From Streptomyces sp. Go-475 (lineage in GTDB: Bacteria > Actinomycetota > Actinomycetes > Streptomycetales > Streptomycetaceae): a stretch of DNA of 64,000 nt. The notes beneath the pieces are model-generated. The model was not told where the DNA came from, did no database searches, and was given only the letters and a program-made list of their open reading frames with translations. The DNA lies in contig NZ_CP026121.1 of the NCBI RefSeq assembly GCF_003330845.1, positions 434,001 through 498,000 of the forward strand. Direction: 5' to 3'. Below are positions 17,827-26,620 of this stretch, one piece after another. The translations under genes were made by a program, and so were the position numbers. Each line of letters opens with the position of its first letter. Position 1 is the first letter of the stretch.

Positions 17827-18854
17827 CCATGAACGCTGCGGGGGGCAGGCGCAGGCCGCCCACGATCCACGACGTGGCGCGCGAGGCGGGAGTCTCGCGC
17901 GGCACCGTCTCGCGCGTCCTCAACGGCGGCCACTACGTCAGCCCGGCCGCCCAGGAGGCGGTCAACGCGGCGATCCGCAAGACGGGCTACGTCGTCAACC
18001 GGCACGCCCGCTCCCTGATCACCGGGCGGTCCGACTCGATCGGCTTCCTGCTCACCGAGCCGCAGGAGCGGTTCTTCGAGGACCCGAACTTCAACGTCCT
18101 GCTGCGCGGCTGCACCCAGGCGCTCGCCGCGCACGACATCCCGCTGCTGCTGATGCTGGCGGGCACGGAGGACGAACGGCGGCGCATCACGCGGTACATC
18201 ACCGCCGGGCACGTGGACGGGGTGCTGCTGGTCTCCAGCCACTCCGGCGACCCGGTCGCCGAGCAGTTGCGCGGGGCCGGTGTGCCGCTGGTCGCGTGCG
18301 GCAAGCCGATCGGGCTGGGCTCGAAGGTGAGTTACGTGGCCGCCGACGACCGCGACGGCGCCCGGGACATGGTGCGCCACCTGCTGTCGCTCGGGCGGCG
18401 CCGGGTGGGCATGGTGACCGGTCCGCTGGACACGCCCGGCGGTGTCGAGCGGCTCGCCGGCTACAAGGAGGTGCTCGCGGAGGCGGGCCTGGAGTTCGAC
18501 GAGCGGCTCGTCGTCTCCGGCGACTACAGCCGGGCCAGCGGTGAGGCGGGCGCCGAGCGCCTGCTGGCGCAGGCCCCGGACATGGACGCGGTGTTCGTCG
18601 CCTCCGACCTGATGGCGCAGGGGGTGCTGGCGGCGCTCCAGCGGGCCGGGCGGCGCGTGCCGCAGGACGTCGCGGTCGGCGGCTTCGACGACTCCCCGGC
18701 CGCGCTCGACTCCCGCCCCGAGCTCACGACCATCCGGCAGCCCTGGGACCGCATCAGCGCCGAGATGGTGCGGGTGCTGCTGGCGCAGATCGGGGGCGAG
18801 GACCCGGCGGCGGTGATCCTGCCGACGGAGCTGGTGAAGCGGGAGTCGACGTAG
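17823..18854 (+). CDS. LacI-family repressor of the galactan system
   Basis: A 343-residue repressor with an N-terminal helix-turn-helix and hinge (TIHDVAREAGVSRGTVSRVLNGGHYVSPAAQEAV) and a periplasmic-binding-protein-like effector domain (PVACG-like clefts, GGFDDSPAA near the C-terminus). It is the last gene of the importer operon, starting at ATG 17823 inside the permease stop; a second ATG two codons later is an alternative. The palindrome at 14611-14624 has the CG-centred form these proteins bind. The likely inducer is galactose or a galacto-oligosaccharide. A GC-rich stretch able to fold follows the stop. Confidence 0.9.
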   Translation: MTMNAAGGRRRPPTIHDVAREAGVSRGTVSRVLNGGHYVSPAAQEAVNAAIRKTGYVVNRHARSLITGRSDSIGFLLTEPQERFFEDPNFNVLLRGCTQALAAHDIPLLLMLAGTEDERRRITRYITAGHVDGVLLVSSHSGDPVAEQLRGAGVPLVACGKPIGLGSKVSYVAADDRDGARDMVRHLLSLGRRRVGMVTGPLDTPGGVERLAGYKEVLAEAGLEFDERLVVSGDYSRASGEAGAERLLAQAPDMDAVFVASDLMAQGVLAALQRAGRRVPQDVAVGGFDDSPAALDSRPELTTIRQPWDRISAEMVRVLLAQIGGEDPAAVILPTELVKREST

Positions 18855-18937
18855 GGGCGGCGGGTCCGGGCGGGCCTGCCGCCGCGGGCACTGCATGCAC
18901 ACTCATGGAACCCCGTGGCCGGTGTTACCGTGCAGAT

Positions 18938-19327
18938 ATGGCAGCGAAAACGGCTGGTGCGCGGCTCGAGGAACGGTGGCGGGACATTCTGTCGGCGCAC
19001 GCGCGCACGATGTGCGAGATCGACCGGGCGCTGCATCCGCACGGCCTCGGCGCGTCCGATTTCGAGGTCCTGGACATCCTCGCGACCGCGGCGCCCGAGG
19101 AGGGCGAGCAGTGCCGGGTGCAGAACCTGGTGGGGCGGGTGCACCTCAGCCAGAGCGCGCTGTCGCGGTTGATCGCCCGGCTGGAGAAGGACGGGCTGGT
19201 GACCCGCTCGGTGTGTGCGGAGGACCGGCGCGGGGTGTGGGTGGCCCTGACGCCCAGGGGCCGTGACCTGCACGCCGAGGTGCTGCCGCTGCAGCGGGCC
19301 GCGCTGGCCCGGACCCTGGGCGAGTAG
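18938..19327 (+). CDS. MarR-family regulator
   Basis: A 129-residue winged-helix regulator. The DNA-binding part is VGRVHLSQSALSRLIARLEKDGLVTRSVCAEDRRGVWVALTPRGRD, typical of MarR, with dimer helices at both ends. The frame is open from 18905, but ATG 18938 begins the conserved helix and I prefer it. Cysteines at about 26, 58 and 92 could allow redox sensing, though this is speculation. It is a single gene; the convergent neighbour 30 bases on is the SseB-like gene. Its target is not evident; no clear palindrome was noticed ahead of it. Confidence 0.85.
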   Translation: MAAKTAGARLEERWRDILSAHARTMCEIDRALHPHGLGASDFEVLDILATAAPEEGEQCRVQNLVGRVHLSQSALSRLIARLEKDGLVTRSVCAEDRRGVWVALTPRGRDLHAEVLPLQRAALARTLGE

Positions 19328-19357
19328 ACCGCCCGGGCCCGGACGGGGCCGGGCGCC

Positions 19358-19759
19358 CTACGGGCGTGCCAGCAGGGTGCGCACTCCCTCCGAGGTGAGC
19401 GTCAGGCGGTGCTCGGAGCTGCCGTCGATGGTGAGCGACAGGTCGTCGGCCGGCCACTGCGCGGCGAGCGCGCCGAGCGGTACCAGACGGTAGCGGGACA
19501 CGAACGGCAGCAGCCCGGCCATCTCCGTCTCGGAGGTGAACACCGGCACCACCGGATCGCCGCCCGGCTGCTCCAGCACCGGCAGGGCCACCGCCGAGGG
19601 GTTGGCGGCGTCGGCGTCGTTCGCGTCGTCGGGCACGGGGATGAGCACGTCGCTGTTGGCGAGCGCGTCCAGAGCCGCCGCGTCCTCCGTGTTCTCGGCG
19701 AGGACGTCCAGAGCCCGCTGGGCGGGCGTGGGCGTGGGGTCGTTCGCGGGTGTCTCCAT
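19358..19759 (-). CDS. SseB family protein
   Basis: A 133-residue acidic cytoplasmic protein resembling the SseB N-terminal domain family: ALDALANSDVLIPVPDD, PVLEQPGGDPVVPVFTSETEM and FVSRYRLVPLGALAA. Function is unknown; in Streptomyces such proteins are common and often encoded next to unrelated genes. The first forty residues are proline- and alanine-rich. ATG start at 19759 with AGGGAA ahead. The 173 bases between this gene and peptidase E (19760-19932) hold its promoter and nothing else that I recognise. Confidence 0.7.
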   Translation of the reverse strand: METPANDPTPTPAQRALDVLAENTEDAAALDALANSDVLIPVPDDANDADAANPSAVALPVLEQPGGDPVVPVFTSETEMAGLLPFVSRYRLVPLGALAAQWPADDLSLTIDGSSEHRLTLTSEGVRTLLARP

Positions 19760-19932
19760 GGCAGATTCCCTGGTAGCGGCGGTCGTGCGGCCTGCCCGGG
19801 GCAAGATCCGCCCCGGACGCGGTCCTGCTCGCGTACCCGATCGACACCGGCGCAATCCTGTGGATCTCCGGGTTTCGCGAGGCCGTGGCCAAGGCTCCGG
19901 AGGGGGCGGGTGCGGGGACGCCCTGCCGGCAC

Positions 19933-20670
19933 CTACCGGGGCAGCGCCGGGGAAGCCCCGAGGAACCGGCAGGACAGGGCGTCCTCCCTCGCTCCCCCGG
20001 CCCCGTCCGGTTCCACGCGGTACACGCCGGCTCCTCTCACGCGGGTGACGCTCTCCGACAGCGCGCCGCCCGTGAAGAGGGCTCCGGCCCCGTCCTCCAC
20101 GGCCCAGCCGGCCGGCAGCTTCCCCGCCGCCACGGCCGCACGGTAGGAGGGCCGGCGGCCCGGTTCGCTGTCGTAGTGCGGGCAGACGGAGCCGGGCAGC
20201 AGCCCGAGGCCGTCGGAGAGGTGCGTCAGCGGGCCGAAGGAGTCGGTGTGCGAGCCCTCGGCCCAGCAGTTGGCGCCGGCGCTGATGCCGCACAGCAGCG
20301 TGCCACGGTCGCAGGCCTCCCGGAGCAGCCGGTCCACCCCGTGGGCGCGCCATACGGCGAGGAGGTTGGCCGTGTTGCCGCCGCCCACGTACACGACGTC
20401 CTGGGCGAGCAGGAAGGAGCGCAGGGCGTCGTCGTCCAGCTCCCGGCGGAACAGGTGCAGGACGGAAGGCTCACAGTCGGGACGCGCCGCGAACACCGTG
20501 CGGAAGCGGTCGACGTAGGCCGGCGCGTCTCCGCTCGCCGTCGGCACGAAGCAGACCGCGGGCCGGGGCGCGCGTGCCCGGGACAGCACCCAGTCGTCCA
20601 GCAGCCCGTCGTCGTCGGTGGAGAAGCCGCCGCCGAGGAGGGCGAGGCGCTGCGGGTGTTCGACGGCCAC
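19933..20670 (-). CDS. Peptidase E-like serine peptidase (S51 family)
   Basis: A 245-residue cytoplasmic protein of the S51 family, whose best known member cleaves Asp-X dipeptides. The nucleophile is S130 in CGISAGANCW; VYVGGGNTANLL and SVCPHYDSE supply other family blocks. The Streptomyces branch may have other substrates, including cyanophycin-like or N-terminal aspartyl peptides. GTG start at 20670 with AGGGAAGG ahead. It is divergent from the large membrane protein gene, with 189 bases between them that contain no element I can name. Confidence 0.85.
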   Translation of the reverse strand: MAVEHPQRLALLGGGFSTDDDGLLDDWVLSRARAPRPAVCFVPTASGDAPAYVDRFRTVFAARPDCEPSVLHLFRRELDDDALRSFLLAQDVVYVGGGNTANLLAVWRAHGVDRLLREACDRGTLLCGISAGANCWAEGSHTDSFGPLTHLSDGLGLLPGSVCPHYDSEPGRRPSYRAAVAAGKLPAGWAVEDGAGALFTGGALSESVTRVRGAGVYRVEPDGAGGAREDALSCRFLGASPALPR

Positions 20671-20859
20671 GGGCGTTGCCTTCCCTGACGGATGCTGTGC
20701 GAAGTACGCTGCCGCGCCCGCGTGTTCGGCCGCAAGCGGACAAGCGGTCCGTCACGCCCGGGCCCGGCCGTCCGCGACCGTCGGCCGACAGCCCCGGCCG
20801 CTGTCAGTGCCATGCGTCATGATGTGCCGTACGACGTCCTGTGGGGGGGCAGGTTCTTG

Positions 20860-23496
20860 ATGAGTCGTGTGTGCGCGTGGGTCGTGTCGGTCGTGATGTG
20901 CCTGGTGTACGTGCTGGCCGGGGCCTTCGCCGCCCGGGCGGCGGAGCCGTCGGCGGGTGACCGGTGCGAGAGTGCCGGACTCACCGGGGCCGAGGTCACG
21001 ACGTCGGTGCGGCTGGAGCATGACGGCCACACGTACACGAAGGTCGTCACCGAGCTCACGGTCGACGTCCCCGGCACCTGGCCGCTCGCGCACGATCTGC
21101 TGCTCAGCGAGGACAGCAGCCGCTACGTCAGGGCCATGTCCTGCCTCAGCAGGGGCACACCGCAGGAACCCGCCCACGGGTCCGACTCCGAGCGCTGGTC
21201 CGAGTGGCGTTCCGGTCATCCGTCGGTGACGTCGACGGGCGGCACGATCAAGGTCGACTACGAGGCGTACGGCTGGGTCGACCTCAGCTCCGCCACCGAG
21301 GTGGGCGTGTGGCGGGTCCAGCCGGCCGCCGACGGGGAATGGTCCCTGGACCTCATGGCGCCGCCTGCCCTGCGGAGCGCCTGGTGGGACGAGATCACCG
21401 TGGATCCGGGACGCCCCGGAGCCCTGCGGGCGGAGCCCGAACCGAGGGCGGGCGACGGCGCCACCGCCCTGGTGTGGCGTCCCGGCCGGGTGGGGCAGGC
21501 GACGGACCGGGCGGACGCGGAGATGCCCGGGGAGTTGCGCGTGACCGTCACGACGCGGCCGTCATGGCAGCGCTCCTGGGCCGCCCGGGGAGATCAGCCG
21601 ACGGCCATGGGGCTCGACCTCCTGGGTTCCATGCTCTGGGTGGGTCTGACATCCGCCCTGCTGCTGACGGCGCTGCGGCGCTACCGCGACCGGCCCGGCC
21701 TCCCGACCGACGCCCAGCGGCGCAGCGCGGGCAACCTGCGGCGATGGGCCCTGGCGGCGCTCCCCCTCTACCTGCTGGCTCAGTCGGAGAGTCTGATCGA
21801 CCGGCTTCTGCAGGACAGAGTCCCGCTTCTCTTCGACCTCCAACTCGCCGTCAAGTACGGTCTCGCCCTGGCGTGCGTCGGGCTGCTGCTCCTCTTCGCC
21901 CGTCCGCCGGCGCGCATCCGCCGGGCGGTCGTCGCCGTGGCGCTCGTGCCGGTGGTGACCACCGCCCTGATGTGGACGGTGGTCGAGCCCCCGACGAGCT
22001 ACCTCGTGTCGGAGAAGGAGTACGGGCCGCTGGAGACGGGCCTCGCCCTGCAGACCGCCGGCTCCGTCAGCGTCGTGGCGCTGCTCCTGCTCGCCTTCAC
22101 GGCCGCCGCCTGGCGCATGGCCGCCGACGGGCTGCTGCTGCCCAGGAGCCGCCGCCACCCAGGGCAGGACCGGCAACTGCTGCTGGGCACGGTCCTCCCG
22201 GCGGTCCTCGTGGCCGCCGCGCTCATGGCGGTGGGTTTCGCGGTGGCGGAGGAGCGCAACTGGCAGCGGGTCGCCTGGCTGGCCGATCCGGTGAATCCCG
22301 AGTACGGGGCGGATCACCGGGCGGACTTCCTCTGGCAGGCGATGTGGTCGGTGACCTACGTCGACAGCTGGCTCATCGGCCACCACGCCTGGCTGCTCAC
22401 GGGCCTGGCCGTGGTGGCGGTCCTCCGCACCTGGCACGACACCGCCTCGCTGTCGCCGCTGGACGACCCGGCGGACCGTCTGCTGCTGCTCGCGTTCTTC
22501 CCGCTCGCGACCGGTCTGGACGTCCAGAACCACCTCGGCAGTGCCCTGCTCGAATCCCTCTGGATACCGCTCTACATGCTCGCGCTGTACGGAGTGACGA
22601 CGCTCCTGGCCCACCGGTCCGTCCTGGCCCGGCCTTTCGAGACGTCGGGGCGGCCCCTGGCGACGGTGGTGGGTCCGACGGCCCGCGGCAAGCTGCTGGC
22701 CAAGGCCCGCTCCTACCGGGAGATCCATGCCGAGCTGCGCCGCCTGGACCAGGGGCTCTTCGGTGACGTGCCGCCCGAAAGGGCCGCTCTGGAGCGGAAG
22801 TTGGAGGACCTGCACGACTGGGTCGTGCTCAGTGTCCCCGGAACGGCCCCCGAGCGACTGCCGGCCGACGTGTCCGTGGTGGACGCGGCGCTGGCGCTCG
22901 GGCCCCGGGACGACTGGTGGGGCAACGGCGTGCGGGGCGCCCGCCTCGCGCTGGTGCCGGGCCTCCCGGCCGCCGTCGTCAACACCTGGGCCGACTGGAT
23001 TCGAGGGGAGGCCTGGCAGAACACGCTCTCCGATCTGATCGGCCTGCCCGGCCTGACGGCCACGCTCGTCTCCTGGACGGCCTCGTTCGCCGCGGCCGGC
23101 TTCGTCCTGGGCGCGTTGTGGCGGGTGCTGCCGGGGCGCCGGGGAGCGAGCAAGGCCATCCCGGTCGCGTGCGCGTTCGCGGCGCCCGCCGCGCTCGACG
23201 GACTGGTCGGCTGGTTCACCCGGGAGGGCGCCACCAACCTGGCGCTGCGGATCTCGACCATGCTGTTCGTCCTAACGGTCACCGCGATCGCGCTCGACCT
23301 GGACACGTTCCGGGGCGAGCGGCGCTACTGGCAGAGCCGCCTGGGGTTGCTCCTGTCCGTCTACCAGATGCGCTACTACTCCCTTCAAGTCGCCTATCTC
23401 ATCGGTCAGATCATCGCCATCATCACGATCTGGCAGTTCTTCGCGGAACCCGACGCGGTCCCGTCCCAGAACGAGGCGCCGCCCGACCGTTCCTAG
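20860..23496 (+). CDS. Large membrane protein with signal peptide, probably DUF6185 family
   Basis: An 878-residue protein that I recognise only as a Streptomyces type, probably the one labelled DUF6185. Visible parts: signal peptide (cleavage near FAARA-AEP), an extracellular beta-rich region to about residue 215, a first membrane helix (LGSMLWVGLTSALLLTAL), a block of further helices to about 590, a soluble helical stretch (about 600-720) and a second group of helices at the C-terminus. No catalytic motif is apparent. ATG 20860 is chosen for the signal peptide and the G-rich site ahead; ATG 20815 is an alternative. Neighbours do not suggest a role. Confidence 0.65.
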   Translation: MSRVCAWVVSVVMCLVYVLAGAFAARAAEPSAGDRCESAGLTGAEVTTSVRLEHDGHTYTKVVTELTVDVPGTWPLAHDLLLSEDSSRYVRAMSCLSRGTPQEPAHGSDSERWSEWRSGHPSVTSTGGTIKVDYEAYGWVDLSSATEVGVWRVQPAADGEWSLDLMAPPALRSAWWDEITVDPGRPGALRAEPEPRAGDGATALVWRPGRVGQATDRADAEMPGELRVTVTTRPSWQRSWAARGDQPTAMGLDLLGSMLWVGLTSALLLTALRRYRDRPGLPTDAQRRSAGNLRRWALAALPLYLLAQSESLIDRLLQDRVPLLFDLQLAVKYGLALACVGLLLLFARPPARIRRAVVAVALVPVVTTALMWTVVEPPTSYLVSEKEYGPLETGLALQTAGSVSVVALLLLAFTAAAWRMAADGLLLPRSRRHPGQDRQLLLGTVLPAVLVAAALMAVGFAVAEERNWQRVAWLADPVNPEYGADHRADFLWQAMWSVTYVDSWLIGHHAWLLTGLAVVAVLRTWHDTASLSPLDDPADRLLLLAFFPLATGLDVQNHLGSALLESLWIPLYMLALYGVTTLLAHRSVLARPFETSGRPLATVVGPTARGKLLAKARSYREIHAELRRLDQGLFGDVPPERAALERKLEDLHDWVVLSVPGTAPERLPADVSVVDAALALGPRDDWWGNGVRGARLALVPGLPAAVVNTWADWIRGEAWQNTLSDLIGLPGLTATLVSWTASFAAAGFVLGALWRVLPGRRGASKAIPVACAFAAPAALDGLVGWFTREGATNLALRISTMLFVLTVTAIALDLDTFRGERRYWQSRLGLLLSVYQMRYYSLQVAYLIGQIIAIITIWQFFAEPDAVPSQNEAPPDRS

Positions 23497-23544
23497 CCTC
23501 CAGCAGGAGCGGCGCAGCCTCTCGTCCGCCCCGTCACAAACAGG

Positions 23545-23572
23545 TTGACGCCCCGTATGTTACCGGTAACAT
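23545..23572 (+). promoter_or_regulatory. Promoter and perfect palindromic operator of the GH35 island
   Basis: TTGACG (23545-23550) and TAACAT (23567-23572) are spaced by 16 bases. The perfect 16-base palindrome ATGTTACCGGTAACAT (23557-23572) covers the spacer and the -10. Its form is that of LacI-family operators; the LacI gene at 29097-30167 is the likely partner. Repression would shut the transporter and both GH35 genes. Confidence 0.72.
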
Positions 23573-23639
23573 CACCTGTACTCCTGCCGTACGCGCCTGT
23601 CCTCCGCCCGCCTCCGGTGGGCCGTCCCCCGGAGTCCGT

Positions 23640-24830
23640 GTGAGTGAACAGCAGACCGCGCGGCGTGCCGCGCCGCTTTCCCCGGCCGCCGCCCCGGTCT
23701 TCAGCCGGGCCGCCGTGGTCGCCTCCTGCGTGGGCTTCGTGCTCATCGGTGCGCTGCAGGCCCTGTACGGGCCGGCCGTGCCCGCGTTCCGGAAGGAGTT
23801 CGGGCTCTCCCCCTCCGCCGCGGGGCTCGCGCTCAGTGCCCACTTCGTGGGCGGCGTGGCCGGAGTGCTGCTGTTCGACCGGTTCTACGGCCGGATCGGC
23901 AACCGGACCGTCCTGGGCTGCTCCTACCTGCTGATGGCCGTGGGCGCGGCGGGCTTCGCGCTCGCGCCGCACTGGCCCACCGCGCTGGCGGCGGCCCTGC
24001 TCGCCGGGCTCGGCTTCGGCGGCATCGACTACGGGCTCAACCAGCTGTTCGCCGTGGGCTTCGGCCACCGTTCGACCGCGATGCTGAACATCCTCAACGC
24101 CCACTTCGGCATCGGCGCCGTGCTCGGCCCCGCCCTGATCGGCGCGGTCGGCTCGCAGCACTACCCGGCCGTCTTCCTCGGCTTCGCCCTCGCCAACCTG
24201 CCGTTGCTGCTGTGTCTGCGGGGCGTGCGGAACGACCCGCCGCTCCCGGCCGGCACCGAGACCGGCGGCGGCTCGGTCCTCGGCCGGAGCCTCGGCTCGG
24301 TGCTCGCCGTGTTCGTCGCGCTCTACGTGCTGCACGTCGGCGTCGAGGCAGGTGTGGGCGGCTGGGAGCCCACGCATCTGGAGACCGTCGGCTACAGCGC
24401 GGGCGTCGCGGCCACCGCCACCTCCGTGTACTGGCTGATGATGACCGTCGGCCGCTTCCTGGTCGCCCCGCTCGCGCTGCGCTTCTCCGCCCCGGCCATC
24501 ATCACCGTGTCGTGCGCCGGCATGACGGTGTGTCTGCTGGCCGCGACCGTGCCGGCGCTGGCGCCGTACGCGTACGCCGGTGTCGGCCTGTTCATCGCCC
24601 CGATCTTCCCCACCGGCCTGCCCTGGCTGAACCGGGCCGCCCCGCGGGCCCGCCGCGCCGGTGCCCTGGTCATCGCGGCCTCCATGGCCGGAGGTGTCGC
24701 CGCCGGGCCGGCGCTCGGCAAGGCCATCGAGTGGTCCGGGATCCGCGCGGTACCGCTGCTGCTGTGCGGGGTCTCCGCACTCTGCCTGGCCGCCACGCTC
24801 TGGCTGGTCCGCGGCACCCGTTCCCACTGA
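23640..24830 (+). CDS. MFS sugar transporter
   Basis: A 396-residue major facilitator with about twelve membrane segments. It resembles the FucP/SglT-like sugar porters: GVAGVLLFDRFYGRIGNRTVLG between helices 2 and 3 and a conserved LNQLFAVGFGHRSTAMLNILNAHFGIGAVLGP in helices 4-5. The GTG at 23640 has GGAG five bases ahead. It is the first gene of a unit with two GH35 enzymes, so a galactoside or galactose is the best inferred substrate. The promoter carries a perfect palindromic operator. Confidence 0.82.
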   Translation: MSEQQTARRAAPLSPAAAPVFSRAAVVASCVGFVLIGALQALYGPAVPAFRKEFGLSPSAAGLALSAHFVGGVAGVLLFDRFYGRIGNRTVLGCSYLLMAVGAAGFALAPHWPTALAAALLAGLGFGGIDYGLNQLFAVGFGHRSTAMLNILNAHFGIGAVLGPALIGAVGSQHYPAVFLGFALANLPLLLCLRGVRNDPPLPAGTETGGGSVLGRSLGSVLAVFVALYVLHVGVEAGVGGWEPTHLETVGYSAGVAATATSVYWLMMTVGRFLVAPLALRFSAPAIITVSCAGMTVCLLAATVPALAPYAYAGVGLFIAPIFPTGLPWLNRAAPRARRAGALVIAASMAGGVAAGPALGKAIEWSGIRAVPLLLCGVSALCLAATLWLVRGTRSH

Positions 24831-24862
24831 CTCCCTCCCCGCCTCCCGAAGGGAAGCTCCGC

Positions 24863-26620
24863 ATGCCCGCTCTGACGACGACGTCCGACGGATTCCTGCT
24901 GCACGGCGAGCCGTTCCGGATCCTCTCCGGCGCGTTGCACTACTTCCGTGTCCATCCCGACCTGTGGTCCGACCGGTTGCGCAAGGCGCGGCTGATGGGC
25001 CTCAACACGGTGGAGACGTACATCCCGTGGAACCACCACCAGCCCGACCCGGACGGCCCCCTGGTCCTCGACGGTCTCCTCGACCTGCCGCGGTTCCTCG
25101 CGCTCGCCCGGGAGGAGGGCCTGCACGTGCTGCTGCGCCCCGGGCCGTTCATCTGCGCCGAGTGGGACGGCGGCGGCCTGCCCGACTGGCTGACCGGCGA
25201 CCCGGACATCCGGCTGCGCACCAGCGATCCCCGCTTCACCGGGGCCGTCGACCGCTACCTCGACCTGCTGCTGCCCGCGCTCCGGCCGCACCTGGCGGCG
25301 GCGGGCGGTCCGGTCATCGCCGTGCAGGTCGAGAACGAGTACGGGGCCTACGGCGACGACTCCGCGTACCTGAAGCACCTGGCCGACGCGTTCCGCTCGC
25401 GGGGCGTCGAGGAGCTGCTGTTCACCTGCGACCAGGCCGATCCCGAGCACCTGGCCGCGGGCACCCTGCCCGGCGTCCTCGCGGCCAGTACCTTCGGCAG
25501 CCGCGTCGAGCGGAGCCTGGCACGGCTGCGCGAGCACCAGAGTGAAGGCCCGCTGTTCTGCGCCGAGTTCTGGATCGGCTGGTTCGACCACTGGGGCGGG
25601 CCGCACCACGTCCGGGACGCGGCCGACGCCGCCGCCGACCTGGACCGGCTGCTGTCCGCCGGGGCGTCCGTGAACATCTACATGTTCCACGGCGGCACCA
25701 ACTTCGGCTTCACCAACGGCGCCAACCACAAGCACGCCTACGAGCCCACGGTCACGTCGTACGACTACGACGCCGCGCTCACCGAGTGCGGTGATCCGGG
25801 CCCGAAGTACCACGCCTTCCGCGAGGTCATCGCCCGCCACGCCGCCGTGCCGGACGAGCCCGTCCCGACGCCCGGGCCCAAACTCCCGCCCACCGACGTG
25901 GAGTTGAGCGACCGCGCACCCCTGATGCCGCTGGCCGGGGCGCCCGTGCGCGCCGACGTCCCGCTCACCATGGACGCGCTCGGGCAGCGCACCGGTTACG
26001 CCCTCTACCGCACCACCCTTCCGGCCGGTGGCGACGGCCTGCTGCACTTCGCCGGTGGTGTCGGCGACCGCGCCCTGGTCTTCGTCGACGGCGCCCCCGC
26101 CGGGGTGCTGGAGCGCGAACGGCACGACGAGACGCTGCCCGTGCGCGTGCCGCGTGCGGGGGCGACACTGGAGGTCCTCGTCGAGAACATGGGCGGCGTC
26201 AACTACGGTCCCCGCATCGGCGCTCCCAAGGGCCTGCTCGGACCGGTCTCCTTCGACGGCACCGCACTGCGCGACTGGGGCTGCCACCCGCTGCCGCTGG
26301 ACGACCTGGAGGGGGTGCCGTTCGCCCCGTCCGACGGGACGGCGGTCACCGTACCGGCCTTCCACCGGGGCACCTTCGATGTCGGTACACCCGCCGACGC
26401 CTTCCTCGCCCTGCCCGGCTGGACGAAGGGCCAGGCCTGGGTCAACGGCTTCCACCTCGGCCGCTACTGGAACCGGGGCCCGCAGCGCACGCTGTACGTC
26501 CCCGGCCCCGTGCTGCGCCCGGGCACCAACGAGCTGGTCCTGCTGGAGCTGCACGGCAGCACCACCGCCCGCGCCCAGCTCACCGACACCCCCGACCTCG
26601 GACCGGAGAACACCTGGTGA
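24863..26620 (+). CDS. Beta-galactosidase, GH35 (compact form)
   Basis: A 585-residue cytoplasmic glycoside hydrolase. The GH35 barrel covers residues about 8-320. Acid/base is E159 in VQVENEYGAYG and nucleophile E235 in FCAEFWIGWFDHWG; FHGGTNFGFTNGA follows. Two jelly-roll domains finish the protein. The start (ATG 24863) has GAAGGGAAG ahead. It follows the transporter by 32 bases and its stop overlaps the next GH35 gene at GTGA. Such enzymes trim terminal beta-galactose residues; beta-1,3 as well as beta-1,4 links are possible. Confidence 0.92.
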   Translation: MPALTTTSDGFLLHGEPFRILSGALHYFRVHPDLWSDRLRKARLMGLNTVETYIPWNHHQPDPDGPLVLDGLLDLPRFLALAREEGLHVLLRPGPFICAEWDGGGLPDWLTGDPDIRLRTSDPRFTGAVDRYLDLLLPALRPHLAAAGGPVIAVQVENEYGAYGDDSAYLKHLADAFRSRGVEELLFTCDQADPEHLAAGTLPGVLAASTFGSRVERSLARLREHQSEGPLFCAEFWIGWFDHWGGPHHVRDAADAAADLDRLLSAGASVNIYMFHGGTNFGFTNGANHKHAYEPTVTSYDYDAALTECGDPGPKYHAFREVIARHAAVPDEPVPTPGPKLPPTDVELSDRAPLMPLAGAPVRADVPLTMDALGQRTGYALYRTTLPAGGDGLLHFAGGVGDRALVFVDGAPAGVLERERHDETLPVRVPRAGATLEVLVENMGGVNYGPRIGAPKGLLGPVSFDGTALRDWGCHPLPLDDLEGVPFAPSDGTAVTVPAFHRGTFDVGTPADAFLALPGWTKGQAWVNGFHLGRYWNRGPQRTLYVPGPVLRPGTNELVLLELHGSTTARAQLTDTPDLGPENTW

